From Chitinophagaceae bacterium (GTDB taxonomy: Bacteria; Bacteroidota; Bacteroidia; Chitinophagales; Chitinophagaceae), in NCBI GenBank assembly GCA_947446645.1, contig CANFHA010000009.1, positions 137,179-201,178 on the forward strand: a DNA stretch of 64,000 bases, written 5' to 3'. Below are positions 31,899 to 40,242 of this stretch, piece by piece; position 1 is the stretch's first letter; each line of letters begins with the position of its first letter. Made by a program: the position numbers and the translations under genes. The notes beneath the pieces were generated by a model. It searched no databases, had not been told where the DNA came from, and saw only the letters and a list, made by a program, of their open reading frames with translations.

Positions 31899-34163
31899 TT
31901 AAAGCTCGTCCTTTTTAAACTGTGTGAGCGACATATTTATCCCGAAAAATACGGAGCGGTACAGCGCTGGTACTACCGCAGTTTTATTCTCAGTTGGGTT
32001 GCCATTGTTATCATAGTTATAGCGATACCCGAATACATTGTGCTGGTTGGTTATATTGTCCAGGCTGATGTAGAATACCGTAAACCACCTGCCAAAACTG
32101 TGCAGGTAAGCCACCGTCAGCGCCACATTGTGGTAGTCAGGTGTGCGGTCGCTCAGGAATTTTGATTTGTCCGTCGGGTCATAGTTGGGGTTGTAGTAGG
32201 GCCTGCCGCTTGCATAGCTATAGGTAGCGCTGAAATTGGTGTGCCATTTATCCACAAAATACTTGGTCACCAGGCTCAGGTTGTGCGTAGCTATGAAAGT
32301 AGGTGTGGCAGAGGAGATGTAATTACTGTAGTCGCGCTTGGTATCTATATAGCTGTAAGAGATCCAGTAGTCCAGGTTTTTAACCGACTTTTTATCGCGG
32401 TAAAAAAGCTCCAGGCCCTGTGCATAGCCGCTGCCGCCATTGGTAGGTATTACATTGCCATAAGGCGGCGGTGCTATTATGCGGTATGAATTAGGATCGT
32501 AAGTGCCTGAGGGTTTCTCCAGTATCAGGTTGCCATAGTTCTTATAGTACAGCTCCACGCGCAGCAGGCGGTCATTCTTGCTGTACTGCCAGTTAGCTAT
32601 GTAGTGCGTTGCCTGCTGCATATCCAGCTGCTTAAAGCCTGCCTGCATATAGGCATAGTCAGGGTTCTGGTAAAACAGGCCACCCGCCAGCGACACCTGG
32701 CTGTGTGTACTTGTTTTTATTGCCATAGACAGGCGTGGCGCTACCTTGTCGCGGTTCAGGAATACGCTGTGCTCATAGCGCACACCCGGCTTCAGGGCTA
32801 TATTGTTTATGGGCGTCCATTCCAGCTCGGTATAGCCCGATATGATTGCCTCTTCAAATTTCAGCGCGGGATAGTTGCTGTATTTCTTATTTACACCAAA
32901 GTCCTGCACATCAGTACCCACAAGCAGGTTCAGGCGGCTGGTGAAATAGTCCTTGCCCTCTATCCTGAACTGTGTACGCTGGTCTGTTTGATTTATAGGT
33001 AGGTAACCAAATTTGTTGTTGGTCTGGTCAAGGCTGTAAGATGCTGCCGTATACAGGTAGTACTTCGCTTTAATCGATTGCTTGTATGATACATTGCCAT
33101 AATAATACTGGTCCTTTGTGGAAAAACGTACCGGGTCGCCCAGGCTGTCAAAAGGGCCGCCGCTTGTGGCGTTTGCTGAGTACGGATTCGCTATTTCTAT
33201 GCCGCTCTGGTTGTAATTGGCATTAAAGCTCGCCTTTAAAATTCCGTCCTTATTGGGCTTCCACACATACCGTACATTGCCAGATCCGCCGGATGGCGGC
33301 TGATAAAACTTAAAGGTGGTAGTGGCCAGTGCAAAGAAAGGTGTAGTGTTGTTATAGCCACCCCCTATATCCAGCGCACTGTTTTTCCATTTCTTTGTGC
33401 CCGATGCATATACACCGCCCATGTTTATACCCAGGTTCACATTGCTTTTATCAGGCAGGTCGGTGGTGTTCAGCTCCAGCACGCTGGATAGTGCCTGGCC
33501 ATACCTGGCGCTGTAGCCGCCGCTGCTGAAAGCCACACCCTGGTAACTGAATGCACCAAACCTGCTGCGGGTAGACACACCGGGAGGGCCGCTGAAGAAT
33601 GCATTCTGCACCACCATCTCATCTACCACTATCGCTGCCTCGCTGGCATCACCACCCCTTACAAACAGGCCGTTGTCTGCACCCGTCTGCTGTGTGCCGG
33701 GCAGCATGCTCATGGCCTTCACCACATCGGCGCCTGCTCCTGCGGTAGTTACTATATCCAGTGGCTTCAGTACCGTCTTGGTTTTGTCGTTCGATGCCTC
33801 AAACGAACCTGCCGTTATCACCACCACATCCAGGTCGCGCGGTTTTGTTTTCATGTGCAGCACTATGCCGCTCATATCACCATTTATCACCAGTGGCATA
33901 CCCGCATTCTCATGGCTTACCTCCGATGCCACAATGGTCTGGTTTCCTTTTTCTGATGTGGTGAACCTGAATATACCCAGGCTGTCGGTAGTGCTGCCGT
34001 CCAGCGTATTGTCCAGGTACACACTGGCATTCCTTACCGGCCTCTCTTTATTATCCAGCACCGTGCCGCTCAGCTTGTACTGTGCATCTGCAATGCCTGC
34101 AGCCATCAGCAGCGCCGACAATGAAAATGCTTTAAAAAAACGGAAGCGTATATGTTGTTGCAT
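31899..34163 (-). CDS. TonB-dependent outer-membrane receptor with N-terminal carboxypeptidase-regulatory-like domain
   Basis: A 754-residue receptor. Signal peptide to about residue 27 (ALLMAAGIADAQ), then a carboxypeptidase-regulatory-like domain (LSGTVLDNKERPVRNASVYLDNT...DSLGIFRFTTSEKG) to about 110. The plug domain follows: DVVVITAGSFEASNDKTKTV, AGADVVKAMSMLPGTQQTGADNGLFVRGGDASEAAIVVDEM. The rest is a 22-strand type barrel with terminal strand ALYRSVFFGINMSL. It imports an unidentified ligand using TonB energy. No SusD-like partner is adjacent, so it is not a typical glycan PUL receptor. Confidence 0.92.
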   Translation of the reverse strand: MQQHIRFRFFKAFSLSALLMAAGIADAQYKLSGTVLDNKERPVRNASVYLDNTLDGSTTDSLGIFRFTTSEKGNQTIVASEVSHENAGMPLVINGDMSGIVLHMKTKPRDLDVVVITAGSFEASNDKTKTVLKPLDIVTTAGAGADVVKAMSMLPGTQQTGADNGLFVRGGDASEAAIVVDEMVVQNAFFSGPPGVSTRSRFGAFSYQGVAFSSGGYSARYGQALSSVLELNTTDLPDKSNVNLGINMGGVYASGTKKWKNSALDIGGGYNNTTPFFALATTTFKFYQPPSGGSGNVRYVWKPNKDGILKASFNANYNQSGIEIANPYSANATSGGPFDSLGDPVRFSTKDQYYYGNVSYKQSIKAKYYLYTAASYSLDQTNNKFGYLPINQTDQRTQFRIEGKDYFTSRLNLLVGTDVQDFGVNKKYSNYPALKFEEAIISGYTELEWTPINNIALKPGVRYEHSVFLNRDKVAPRLSMAIKTSTHSQVSLAGGLFYQNPDYAYMQAGFKQLDMQQATHYIANWQYSKNDRLLRVELYYKNYGNLILEKPSGTYDPNSYRIIAPPPYGNVIPTNGGSGYAQGLELFYRDKKSVKNLDYWISYSYIDTKRDYSNYISSATPTFIATHNLSLVTKYFVDKWHTNFSATYSYASGRPYYNPNYDPTDKSKFLSDRTPDYHNVALTVAYLHSFGRWFTVFYISLDNITNQHNVFGYRYNYDNNGNPTENKTAVVPALYRSVFFGINMSLTQFKKDEL

Positions 34164-34185
34164 TAAAATATGATGTTTGAGGCTG

Positions 34186-34193
34186 CAAAGCTA
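34186..34193 (-). promoter_or_regulatory. Bacteroidota -7 promoter box for the TonB-dependent receptor
   Basis: Minus strand TAGCTTTG matches TAnnTTTG, 22 bp before the ATG at 34163. Confidence 0.5.
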
Positions 34194-34422
34194 TACGGTA
34201 GGCCATAGATATGAAAATTTATTTCGGCTAATTATTACGGGTAGTCGGTGAGTGGCTTTTATGGGGCGGTGAATCCGCTGACTTCTAATTTTTTGGTCTA
34301 TGCGACATTCCGAAATTGATACTAAGTGCCTCTCCACGTCTTCATATATATCTATTTAATTATCAGCGCTATCGAAGGATTCTGTTCTTTAAATCGTCTA
34401 TAGTTATACAAACAGTATTTTT

Positions 34423-36117
34423 ATGACGATCAGACACATGCTTGCAGGGCTTGCATTTTGTGCCCTTTCTTTTAGTGCAACAGCGCAATACAATACGCTG
34501 TGGATACCTGATACTATATCTGGCCCTACGTTCAACCTGTCAATGAAAGATACGTTTGTCCAGTTCTTCACTGGCAACCAAACTATAACTGCTGGTATAA
34601 ATGGGGCCTTCTGGGGGCCTACCCTGATTTTCAGAAAGGGCGATACGGTGCATATGAATGTGCATAACAATCTAAATGATTCTACCACCCTGCACTGGCA
34701 TGGCATGCACCTGCCCGCTGTGATGGACGGCGGTCCGCATCAGGTAATTCCACCCGGAACGGTGTGGCAGCCATATTGGTTGGTGACCAATAATGCAGCT
34801 ACCTACTGGTACCATCCCCACTTGCATAAGATGACCCAGGCACAAATGACGGCGGGTCTTGGTGGCTTTATAATTGTTCGCGATCTGGAAGAAGCCGCAC
34901 TGGCGCTGCCACGAACCTACGGTAAAGACGATATCCCGCTGATGTTGACTAGTAGACGCTTTGATGCGTTAAATGCTTTCGATGATGTGGCCTCTTATGG
35001 TGACAATATGCTCACAAACGGTGTGTTGAATGCAGAAGTCAGCCTGCCGAAGCAATATGTGCGCCTGCGCATACTTAATGGTGAAATGGAACGCGGCTAC
35101 AATCTGGGGTTTAGTGACAACCGTACTTTTTATGTGATAGGCAATGATGGCGGCTTGCTCGATGCGCCTGTACCGGTAACCCGGGTACCACTGCTGGTAG
35201 GCGAGCGTGTGGAACTGTTGGTAGACCTTGGCGGCGATGCAGTCGGTTCAAGCATAGATCTCAAGGCTTATAATGCAGGTATGCCATTCGGTTTCCCAGG
35301 GTCTGAGCCATCGAGCACAGGTACATTTGGTAGCCTGCTCAACAATGTAAACTTCAATGTGCTGCATATAAATGTAGCAGTGCCAACCGTAGGTGCCATT
35401 ACCTCATTGCCTGCCACACTGGTGAGCAATACATACTGGACTGCTGCTGATGCCGCCCTCACCCGAACGCTAACGGTGACAGATGGTGCGCCGGGACCCG
35501 GAAGTGTGCCTTTCAATTTCGATCATACCTTGTTTGATCTCGCTACCATTAATAAGACAGTGACACTGAACAATATTGAAGAATGGACCGTGACGAACAA
35601 TAACGTTTTTGGCCACAGCTTCCATATACATGATGTTGAGTTCAAGATTGTTTCGCGTAGCTCGGGTGCCGTAGGTCCATATGAGCAGGGTTGGAAAGAT
35701 ACCTACTACCTGCCTGTAAATGAGTCTGTATCTTTTGTTGCTAAGTTTACTGACTATTCCGACGAAACACACCCTTTCATGTACCACTGCCACATCACTC
35801 CGCATGAAGATGGCGGGATGATGGGCCAGTTTGTTGTCTCCAGCAGTACTACGGTACCAACGCAACAAGTCAGTACGGACTACTTCGTTTTTCCAAACCC
35901 TGCAAAAGACAGAATATACATTACGTGCGCAGACCCGACTATGCAGGTTTACTACATCTCCATAATAAATTCGATAGGTCGGACAATGTATATGCTACCC
36001 AGACCACAATTGTCGAAAGGTATTGATGTGAGCAACTTCGCACCGGGTACATACTTTATAAGGCTTACCGATGATAAGTCAAAGAAAGTGATCGTAAAGC
36101 AATTTATTAAGGACTGA
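34423..36117 (+). CDS. T9SS-secreted multicopper oxidase
   Basis: A 564-residue protein with signal peptide (MTIRHMLAGLAFCALSFSATAQ), three cupredoxin domains and a T9SS type A sorting domain. All four copper motifs are present: HWHGMHLP and WYHPHLH (domain 1), HSFHIHDVEF and MYHCHITPHEDGGMMGQF (domain 3; type 1 Cys and axial Met). The last ~80 residues (FVFPNPAKDRIYI ... FAPGTYFIRLTDDKSKKVIVKQFIKD) are the sorting domain that sends it through the type IX system to the surface. Likely substrates are phenolics, Cu(I), Fe(II) or bilirubin-like compounds. A redoxin gene follows after 4 bp. Confidence 0.93.
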   Translation: MTIRHMLAGLAFCALSFSATAQYNTLWIPDTISGPTFNLSMKDTFVQFFTGNQTITAGINGAFWGPTLIFRKGDTVHMNVHNNLNDSTTLHWHGMHLPAVMDGGPHQVIPPGTVWQPYWLVTNNAATYWYHPHLHKMTQAQMTAGLGGFIIVRDLEEAALALPRTYGKDDIPLMLTSRRFDALNAFDDVASYGDNMLTNGVLNAEVSLPKQYVRLRILNGEMERGYNLGFSDNRTFYVIGNDGGLLDAPVPVTRVPLLVGERVELLVDLGGDAVGSSIDLKAYNAGMPFGFPGSEPSSTGTFGSLLNNVNFNVLHINVAVPTVGAITSLPATLVSNTYWTAADAALTRTLTVTDGAPGPGSVPFNFDHTLFDLATINKTVTLNNIEEWTVTNNNVFGHSFHIHDVEFKIVSRSSGAVGPYEQGWKDTYYLPVNESVSFVAKFTDYSDETHPFMYHCHITPHEDGGMMGQFVVSSSTTVPTQQVSTDYFVFPNPAKDRIYITCADPTMQVYYISIINSIGRTMYMLPRPQLSKGIDVSNFAPGTYFIRLTDDKSKKVIVKQFIKD

Positions 36118-36121
36118 TAAC

Positions 36122-36727
36122 ATGAGGCAACTATATAGCACCGGTGTAAAATTTTTCCTTTTGTTCGTTATCATAGCGCTGCAGAGCTTTAGCATTGATA
36201 ACAGGCAGGTATCCGACTTTAAGCTAAAGGATACTAATGGTAAATGCGTTTCTCTGAAAGACTACGGCGGTGCAAAAGGATTTATCATTGTATTCACCTG
36301 CAATCATTGCCCCTTTGCAAAATTGTATCCCCCACGGCTCAATGAGCTGGATAAAAAATACAAACACTTAGGTGTACCTGTAATCGCGATCAGTTCCACC
36401 GATACGATAAATTATGAGGAAGACACCTATCCCAAAATGGTAGCAAAAGCACACAATGAAGGCTTTCTGTTCCCATACTTATATGATGATGCGCAAACAG
36501 TAGCAAAAAATTTCGGGGCGCAAAAAACACCGCACGCATTTGTGGTATGGATAGAAAACGGTAAATACGTTATTAAGTACAGCGGCGCTATTGATGACAA
36601 CGGCGGTGAACCAGCAAAAGTGAAAAATCACTTTGTAGCAGTAGCGGTTGATGCCCTGCTTAACGGGCGTGAGGTCACAGTCAAAGAGACACGTTCAATA
36701 GGGTGCCAGATTTTGATAAGAAAATAA
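36122..36727 (+). CDS. Exported thioredoxin-family protein (redoxin/AhpC-TSA type)
   Basis: A 201-residue protein with an N-terminal hydrophobic signal (KFFLLFVIIALQSFS) and a redoxin domain. The active site is FTCNHCPFAKLY with C60 and C63; before it FKLKDTNGKCVSLKDY is the usual AhpC/TSA start, and VPVIAISSTDTINYEEDTYPKM and AQKTPHAFVVW (cis-Pro) complete the thioredoxin fold. The 'TCNHCP' form is typical of small Bacteroidota redoxins. It starts 4 bp after the multicopper oxidase stop, so the pair is one transcript; a role in oxidative folding or copper redox balance for the oxidase is an inference. Confidence 0.87.
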   Translation: MRQLYSTGVKFFLLFVIIALQSFSIDNRQVSDFKLKDTNGKCVSLKDYGGAKGFIIVFTCNHCPFAKLYPPRLNELDKKYKHLGVPVIAISSTDTINYEEDTYPKMVAKAHNEGFLFPYLYDDAQTVAKNFGAQKTPHAFVVWIENGKYVIKYSGAIDDNGGEPAKVKNHFVAVAVDALLNGREVTVKETRSIGCQILIRK

Positions 36728-36888
36728 CGATTTTCCAACTCGTCCTCGTTGCAACGCCCTACTTAACCAACACTTATCCACACGCCAAAAAATACTTCCC
36801 GCGCCCCTCCTGCATTCCCATAAAGATATCCACATTAATCACCATATTCCAAAAACCGGTTTTAGCTTTGTGCCCTAAACCAATCCCT

Positions 36889-37464
36889 ATGGAAACGCTA
36901 TCAGATCTTAATGCCTATATCAAAACGCCCGACTTCAATTTTAATAACTGTGCGCTTCGGCTCTATCTCGGCAACGTAAAGCAACCGGTATTCGCTGCTC
37001 CCGTGCAAATGCTGGAAACATTAAAACAGCTTGTCGATAAAATAAAAGAACACAAGGCAAACTTTTTTTCCTTCATTGCCGACTATCAGGAATTCATCAC
37101 AGGCCAGGCGCTTACCCCGCAGCAGTACAGTCTTATCTCTTACTATGTCATCTGGTATTTGCATAAAGAAGTGAATGCCCGCGATGTTAGTTCCGAATAT
37201 GCCAAAAACTACCTCGACTATTTCAAGGCAATCGAAGAAAGCGCCGCACTGCAAAAGCAGGAAGCGCTCATAGCAGAGGCCGGCATTGGCGGCATGCTCG
37301 ATGACCTGCTGCAAAAGCAGGTAGTGAAGTTATCCCACGATCTCAACGAGGTTACAACTGCTCAGAAGCTGAAAGCAATTACCTCCCTCGTAAAGACCCT
37401 GCCTGAGCTGAGCAAAACAAAAAAGGAAACCACAAAACAAACAACACTAACATCAGCAGCCTAA
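36889..37464 (+). CDS. Hypothetical helical protein (191 aa)
   Basis: Not recognised. ATG 36889 is the natural start (METLSDLNAYIK); the frame is open to 36703 but would overlap the redoxin gene. The protein has no signal peptide, is mostly alpha-helical (TLKQLVDKIKEHKANFFSF, YAKNYLDYFKAIEESAALQKQEALIAEAG) and ends in a Lys/Thr-rich tail. A paired-palindrome repeat begins right after the stop codon. Together with 37634-38149 it forms a small block of orphan genes between repeats, suggesting a variable locus. Confidence 0.65.
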   Translation: METLSDLNAYIKTPDFNFNNCALRLYLGNVKQPVFAAPVQMLETLKQLVDKIKEHKANFFSFIADYQEFITGQALTPQQYSLISYYVIWYLHKEVNARDVSSEYAKNYLDYFKAIEESAALQKQEALIAEAGIGGMLDDLLQKQVVKLSHDLNEVTTAQKLKAITSLVKTLPELSKTKKETTKQTTLTSAA

Positions 37465-37465
37465 A

Positions 37466-37536
37466 AAATCCCGAAGGGATAACATTATTAGAGACAAGCC
37501 GCTTCCCTCATTTCTTGAACCCAGAAGGGGTGATAT
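37466..37536. repeat. Paired short-palindrome repeat, copy 2
   Basis: AAATCCCGAAGGGATAACAT (37466-37485) and the related AACCCAGAAGGGGTGATAT (37518-37536) start 52 bp apart, the same spacing as copy 1 at 17201. The first arm differs from copy 1 by one base. Confidence 0.78.
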
Positions 37537-37633
37537 AAATTGCGCTCACATTGTAAATTATCCTACCGCACCAACACTCCTTCCCAAACATTCTCGACGA
37601 TTTAGACGAATTTTTTTTTAAAATGAAAGATCT

Positions 37634-38149
37634 ATGCAAAGCGTGATATATGATGCCTGCCCTGCACTTTCAATTTTCGACCTTATAAAGGCCGGATGCT
37701 TTGATCAGGAAGGGACCACTAATGTTACTATTCCATACAGCGTAGCATTTGAGATCTTATTGCAAATATGCATCCGGAAAGATGCTTCCTTTATTACAGT
37801 ATCCCATACAGAAGAAGGCCGGCAGATAACAAATGACATACAGCTCCTCAAGGTCGCATCAGGCCTGGGAAACGGAGTTGTCTGGTTTTTCATTTGCCCC
37901 GTCACAGGCATACGTTGCCGCAAGCTTTTATTTCACAATGGCTATTTACAGCATCGCTCTGCAATAAAAGGCCTGTACAAAACACAAACCAACACGCCCA
38001 GCATCCGGCAATTCATGCACGACCTAAAGACGATTCAAACCCTCACCCAAATCTCAGAAAAACTAACCACTCCCTATTTCCGCAAAACCTACGCAGGCTT
38101 ACCCACAAAGCCCTACACGAAAATTTTAAGAAAAATAACATCAACATGA
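37634..38149 (+). CDS. Hypothetical protein with a CPxTGxRCRKL motif (171 aa)
   Basis: No known family assigned. The first ~110 residues are mixed alpha/beta and include WFFICPVTGIRCRKLLFHNGYLQHRS, a CPx(T/C)GxRCRKL-type motif seen in short bacterial and phage-associated proteins, often as part of a treble-clef-like zinc site; only two cysteines of it are present here. The C-terminus is basic (KTYAGLPTKPYTKILRKI). It has no signal peptide. It follows the 191-residue hypothetical on the same strand, separated by a palindromic repeat. Confidence 0.65.
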   Translation: MQSVIYDACPALSIFDLIKAGCFDQEGTTNVTIPYSVAFEILLQICIRKDASFITVSHTEEGRQITNDIQLLKVASGLGNGVVWFFICPVTGIRCRKLLFHNGYLQHRSAIKGLYKTQTNTPSIRQFMHDLKTIQTLTQISEKLTTPYFRKTYAGLPTKPYTKILRKITST

Positions 38150-38441
38150 GTTGGCCGTTTTCGGCCCTGAAGCGAAGCGTTATTTAGTTCACTTTAAAAT
38201 AAGATATCCTCGCGTAGATAATAGAAGTGGTGAAGTTGAGCATATGATGGCGCCTTAAGAATGCCGTAGACACGAATGCTGAAGTTGATTTCTAGGATAA
38301 AGTTGATACGATTGAGCATCTGAATAGTAGCACGGATAGGCAGAATGTTAGCGCCATATCGATGATAGATGCTGTGTAACCACAGCGTAGAGCTATTCCT
38401 TGGCCGGCGGAGCCTTTGGCCAGGGATCGCCTTTTTCTTTG

Positions 38442-38475
38442 TTACTTTCTTTTTGGCGAAGCAAAAAGAAAGTAA
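38442..38475. repeat. Perfect hairpin, 14-bp stem
   Basis: TTACTTTCTTTTTG (38442-38455), loop GCGAAG, CAAAAAGAAAGTAA (38462-38475). Hairpins of this TTACTTTCTTTT...AAAAGAAAGTAA type occur dispersed in many genomes. Confidence 0.8.
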
Positions 38476-38561
38476 GGTAATGAGAGTAGGTAGAATGAAA
38501 TGCTCAAATAACATATTTTCTTTCCAATCTCTCTGCTACAACAGTTCAGCCAAAAATGAAT

Positions 38562-38610
38562 AATATAATATGCATTTTGCCAAAAAAAAGCCTACATTGC
38601 ATATTATATT
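38562..38610. promoter_or_regulatory. 13-bp perfect inverted repeat, candidate HipB operator
   Basis: AATATAATATGCA (38562-38574) and its exact complement TGCATATTATATT (38598-38610), 23 bp apart, end 9 bp before the hipB ATG. Arm centres are 36 bp apart. Position and symmetry fit autoregulation by a HipB dimer pair, as known for E. coli hipBA; the binding itself is inferred. Confidence 0.65.
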
Positions 38611-38619
38611 TAGCCGCTG

Positions 38620-38883
38620 ATGTTTGGAAATATAACCGTTAAGGATGTAAAAAAGCACGTAGGCTCTTTGGTAAAAACAATGAGACAGCGGGATGCTATA
38701 ACCCAGGAAGAGCTGGCCGAAAAGCTGGATCTGTCAAGGATAACGATACAGAATCTGGAGGCGGGGAAAAACCCGACCATAGACACTGTTTTAAAGGTAT
38801 TCCAGTATTTCGACCTGCTCGCCGGTTTTGATAGCTATGTGGCGAATGAGATACAGAACAACGGACAACAATCGCTCTACTAG
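38620..38883 (+). CDS. hipB: HipB-like HTH antitoxin
   Basis: An 87-residue XRE-family DNA-binding protein. The helix-turn-helix is clear: LVKTMRQRDAITQEELAEKLDLSRITIQNLEAGKNPTIDTVLKVFQYFDLL. It would bind operator DNA as a dimer and hold the HipA kinase inactive, while repressing the operon. The stop codon lies 3 bp before the hipA start, the usual antitoxin-first arrangement. A 13-bp inverted repeat just upstream is the likely operator. Confidence 0.88.
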   Translation: MFGNITVKDVKKHVGSLVKTMRQRDAITQEELAEKLDLSRITIQNLEAGKNPTIDTVLKVFQYFDLLAGFDSYVANEIQNNGQQSLY

Positions 38884-38886
38884 TCT

Positions 38887-40152
38887 ATGGCAAAAAATAA
38901 TCTGATTAGCGTGCATTGTTTTGGCCAGGAAACAGGCAGGCTCGGTTTTGATGAAAACCGTGGTGCTTCCTTCTTTCAGTACAATGAAGATTTTTTAAAA
39001 GCAGGAAACTATCAGCGACTTTTCCCGTTGCTGTTTCGCAGAATAAAGCAAACACAGGTTTTTGATAAGTACAACAATGACACATTCCGCGGGCTGCCAC
39101 CTATGATAGCAGATTCGTTGCCTGATCTTTTCGGCAACATTATTTTTAAAACATGGATGGAAGGTTCGGGTCGCGATGCCAGTAAAATATCAGTGCTGGA
39201 ACAGCTGGCGTATGTGGGCACCAGAGGCATGGGCGCATTGGAATACCAGCCAAGCAAATCAATATCAACGGCAGATACTGTGAATATTGACGAGATCACA
39301 GAAATAGTGCGCCGTGTGCTGGACCTGAAAGGGCAGGTGAGCGCAGAGCAGCTTGACCACGCATCGCTGCTCAACATTTTTAGGATAGGTACATCGGCCG
39401 GCGGTATGAGGCCTAAAATACTGGTATCAGAGCACAAAACGTTGGGAACAATAATACCGGGCGATATTGTGTTTGACGACCAGTACAATCACTACCTCGT
39501 AAAGCTGGGCATAGAGGAGGGTATAAGCTATAGCAGGGAGCTGGTAGAATACGCCTATTATCTCACTGCGGTACACACCGGCATTGATATGACGGCGTGT
39601 AAGATGATAGAAGGAAAGCACTTTGCCACGCTCAGGTTTGACAGGCAGGGCGGTAAAAAGAAGCACGTGCTTACCGCCACAGGCCTTACCGGCTTTGACT
39701 ATATGGACCCAAAGGTTTCAAGTTATGAGAGCCTGTTTGAGCTGCTGCTGTTTTTGAAGTGCCCGCATAAAGATGCAGAACAGCTATTCAGGAGAATGGT
39801 TTTTAATCTGGTCTTCGCAAATCATGACGACCATTTGAAGAACCATAGTTTTATCTATGATGAGGCTAACGATGATTGGGGCCTGGCACCAGCGTACGAC
39901 CTCACCTATTCTCTCAATCCGGAACTGAACATAAAATCAAGGTCGCGGGCTTTGTCGGTAAACGGAAAGCGCACAGAAATAGCCATGAACGATCTGAAAG
40001 TAATAGCGGAAAAGTACACCATTAAGAATTTCAAAAAGGTGGTGGAAGAGGTGCAGGGCAGCATCCCCTACTGGCAGCAGGTGGCAGAGGAATCAGGAGT
40101 TCCGGAGAAAATCAGGGAATCAATAATAAAGAACTTTGCCTTGTTAGTTTAG
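38887..40152 (+). CDS. hipA: HipA-like serine/threonine kinase toxin
   Basis: A 421-residue full-length HipA. The N-terminal subdomain (Couple_hipA, about 1-120) has GQETGRLGFDENRGASFFQYNEDFL and LFPLLFRR; then the Gly-rich loop GTSAGGMRPKILV (residues 168-180). The kinase core shows ANHDDHLKNHSF with catalytic D314 and N319 and the metal-binding APAYDLT with D338, equivalent to E. coli D309, N314 and D332. All catalytic residues are intact. HipA toxins phosphorylate a cytosolic target (glutamyl-tRNA synthetase in E. coli) and induce dormancy. Partner hipB is 3 bp upstream. Confidence 0.92.
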   Translation: MAKNNLISVHCFGQETGRLGFDENRGASFFQYNEDFLKAGNYQRLFPLLFRRIKQTQVFDKYNNDTFRGLPPMIADSLPDLFGNIIFKTWMEGSGRDASKISVLEQLAYVGTRGMGALEYQPSKSISTADTVNIDEITEIVRRVLDLKGQVSAEQLDHASLLNIFRIGTSAGGMRPKILVSEHKTLGTIIPGDIVFDDQYNHYLVKLGIEEGISYSRELVEYAYYLTAVHTGIDMTACKMIEGKHFATLRFDRQGGKKKHVLTATGLTGFDYMDPKVSSYESLFELLLFLKCPHKDAEQLFRRMVFNLVFANHDDHLKNHSFIYDEANDDWGLAPAYDLTYSLNPELNIKSRSRALSVNGKRTEIAMNDLKVIAEKYTIKNFKKVVEEVQGSIPYWQQVAEESGVPEKIRESIIKNFALLV

Positions 40153-40230
40153 CGCATACAAGTGGGCTGTTAAAAAGAAATCACCCCTTTTGGGGAGCAG
40201 TTCATTATAGGGTATCTATCCGCAGGGCTT

Positions 40231-40238
40231 TACCTTTG
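40231..40238 (+). promoter_or_regulatory. Bacteroidota -7 promoter box for the esterase gene
   Basis: TACCTTTG matches TAnnTTTG only 4 bp before ATG 40243, implying a leaderless transcript if used. Confidence 0.5.
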
Positions 40239-40242
40239 ACCT

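Larger units (their letters stand above)
38150..38619. other. 470-bp non-coding region upstream of hipBA
   Basis: Holds a perfect hairpin (38442-38475) and the candidate hip operator (38562-38610). A 106-codon minus-strand frame (38194-38514) runs through the hairpin and has low-complexity Lys runs; it is not believed. The stretch 38194-38400 is otherwise featureless. Confidence 0.65.

Noticed and set aside
38194-38514. 106-codon minus-strand ORF
   Set aside because: Runs through a dispersed perfect hairpin and has Lys-run low complexity; no supporting start context. A faint likeness to an acyltransferase N-terminus was too weak to call.
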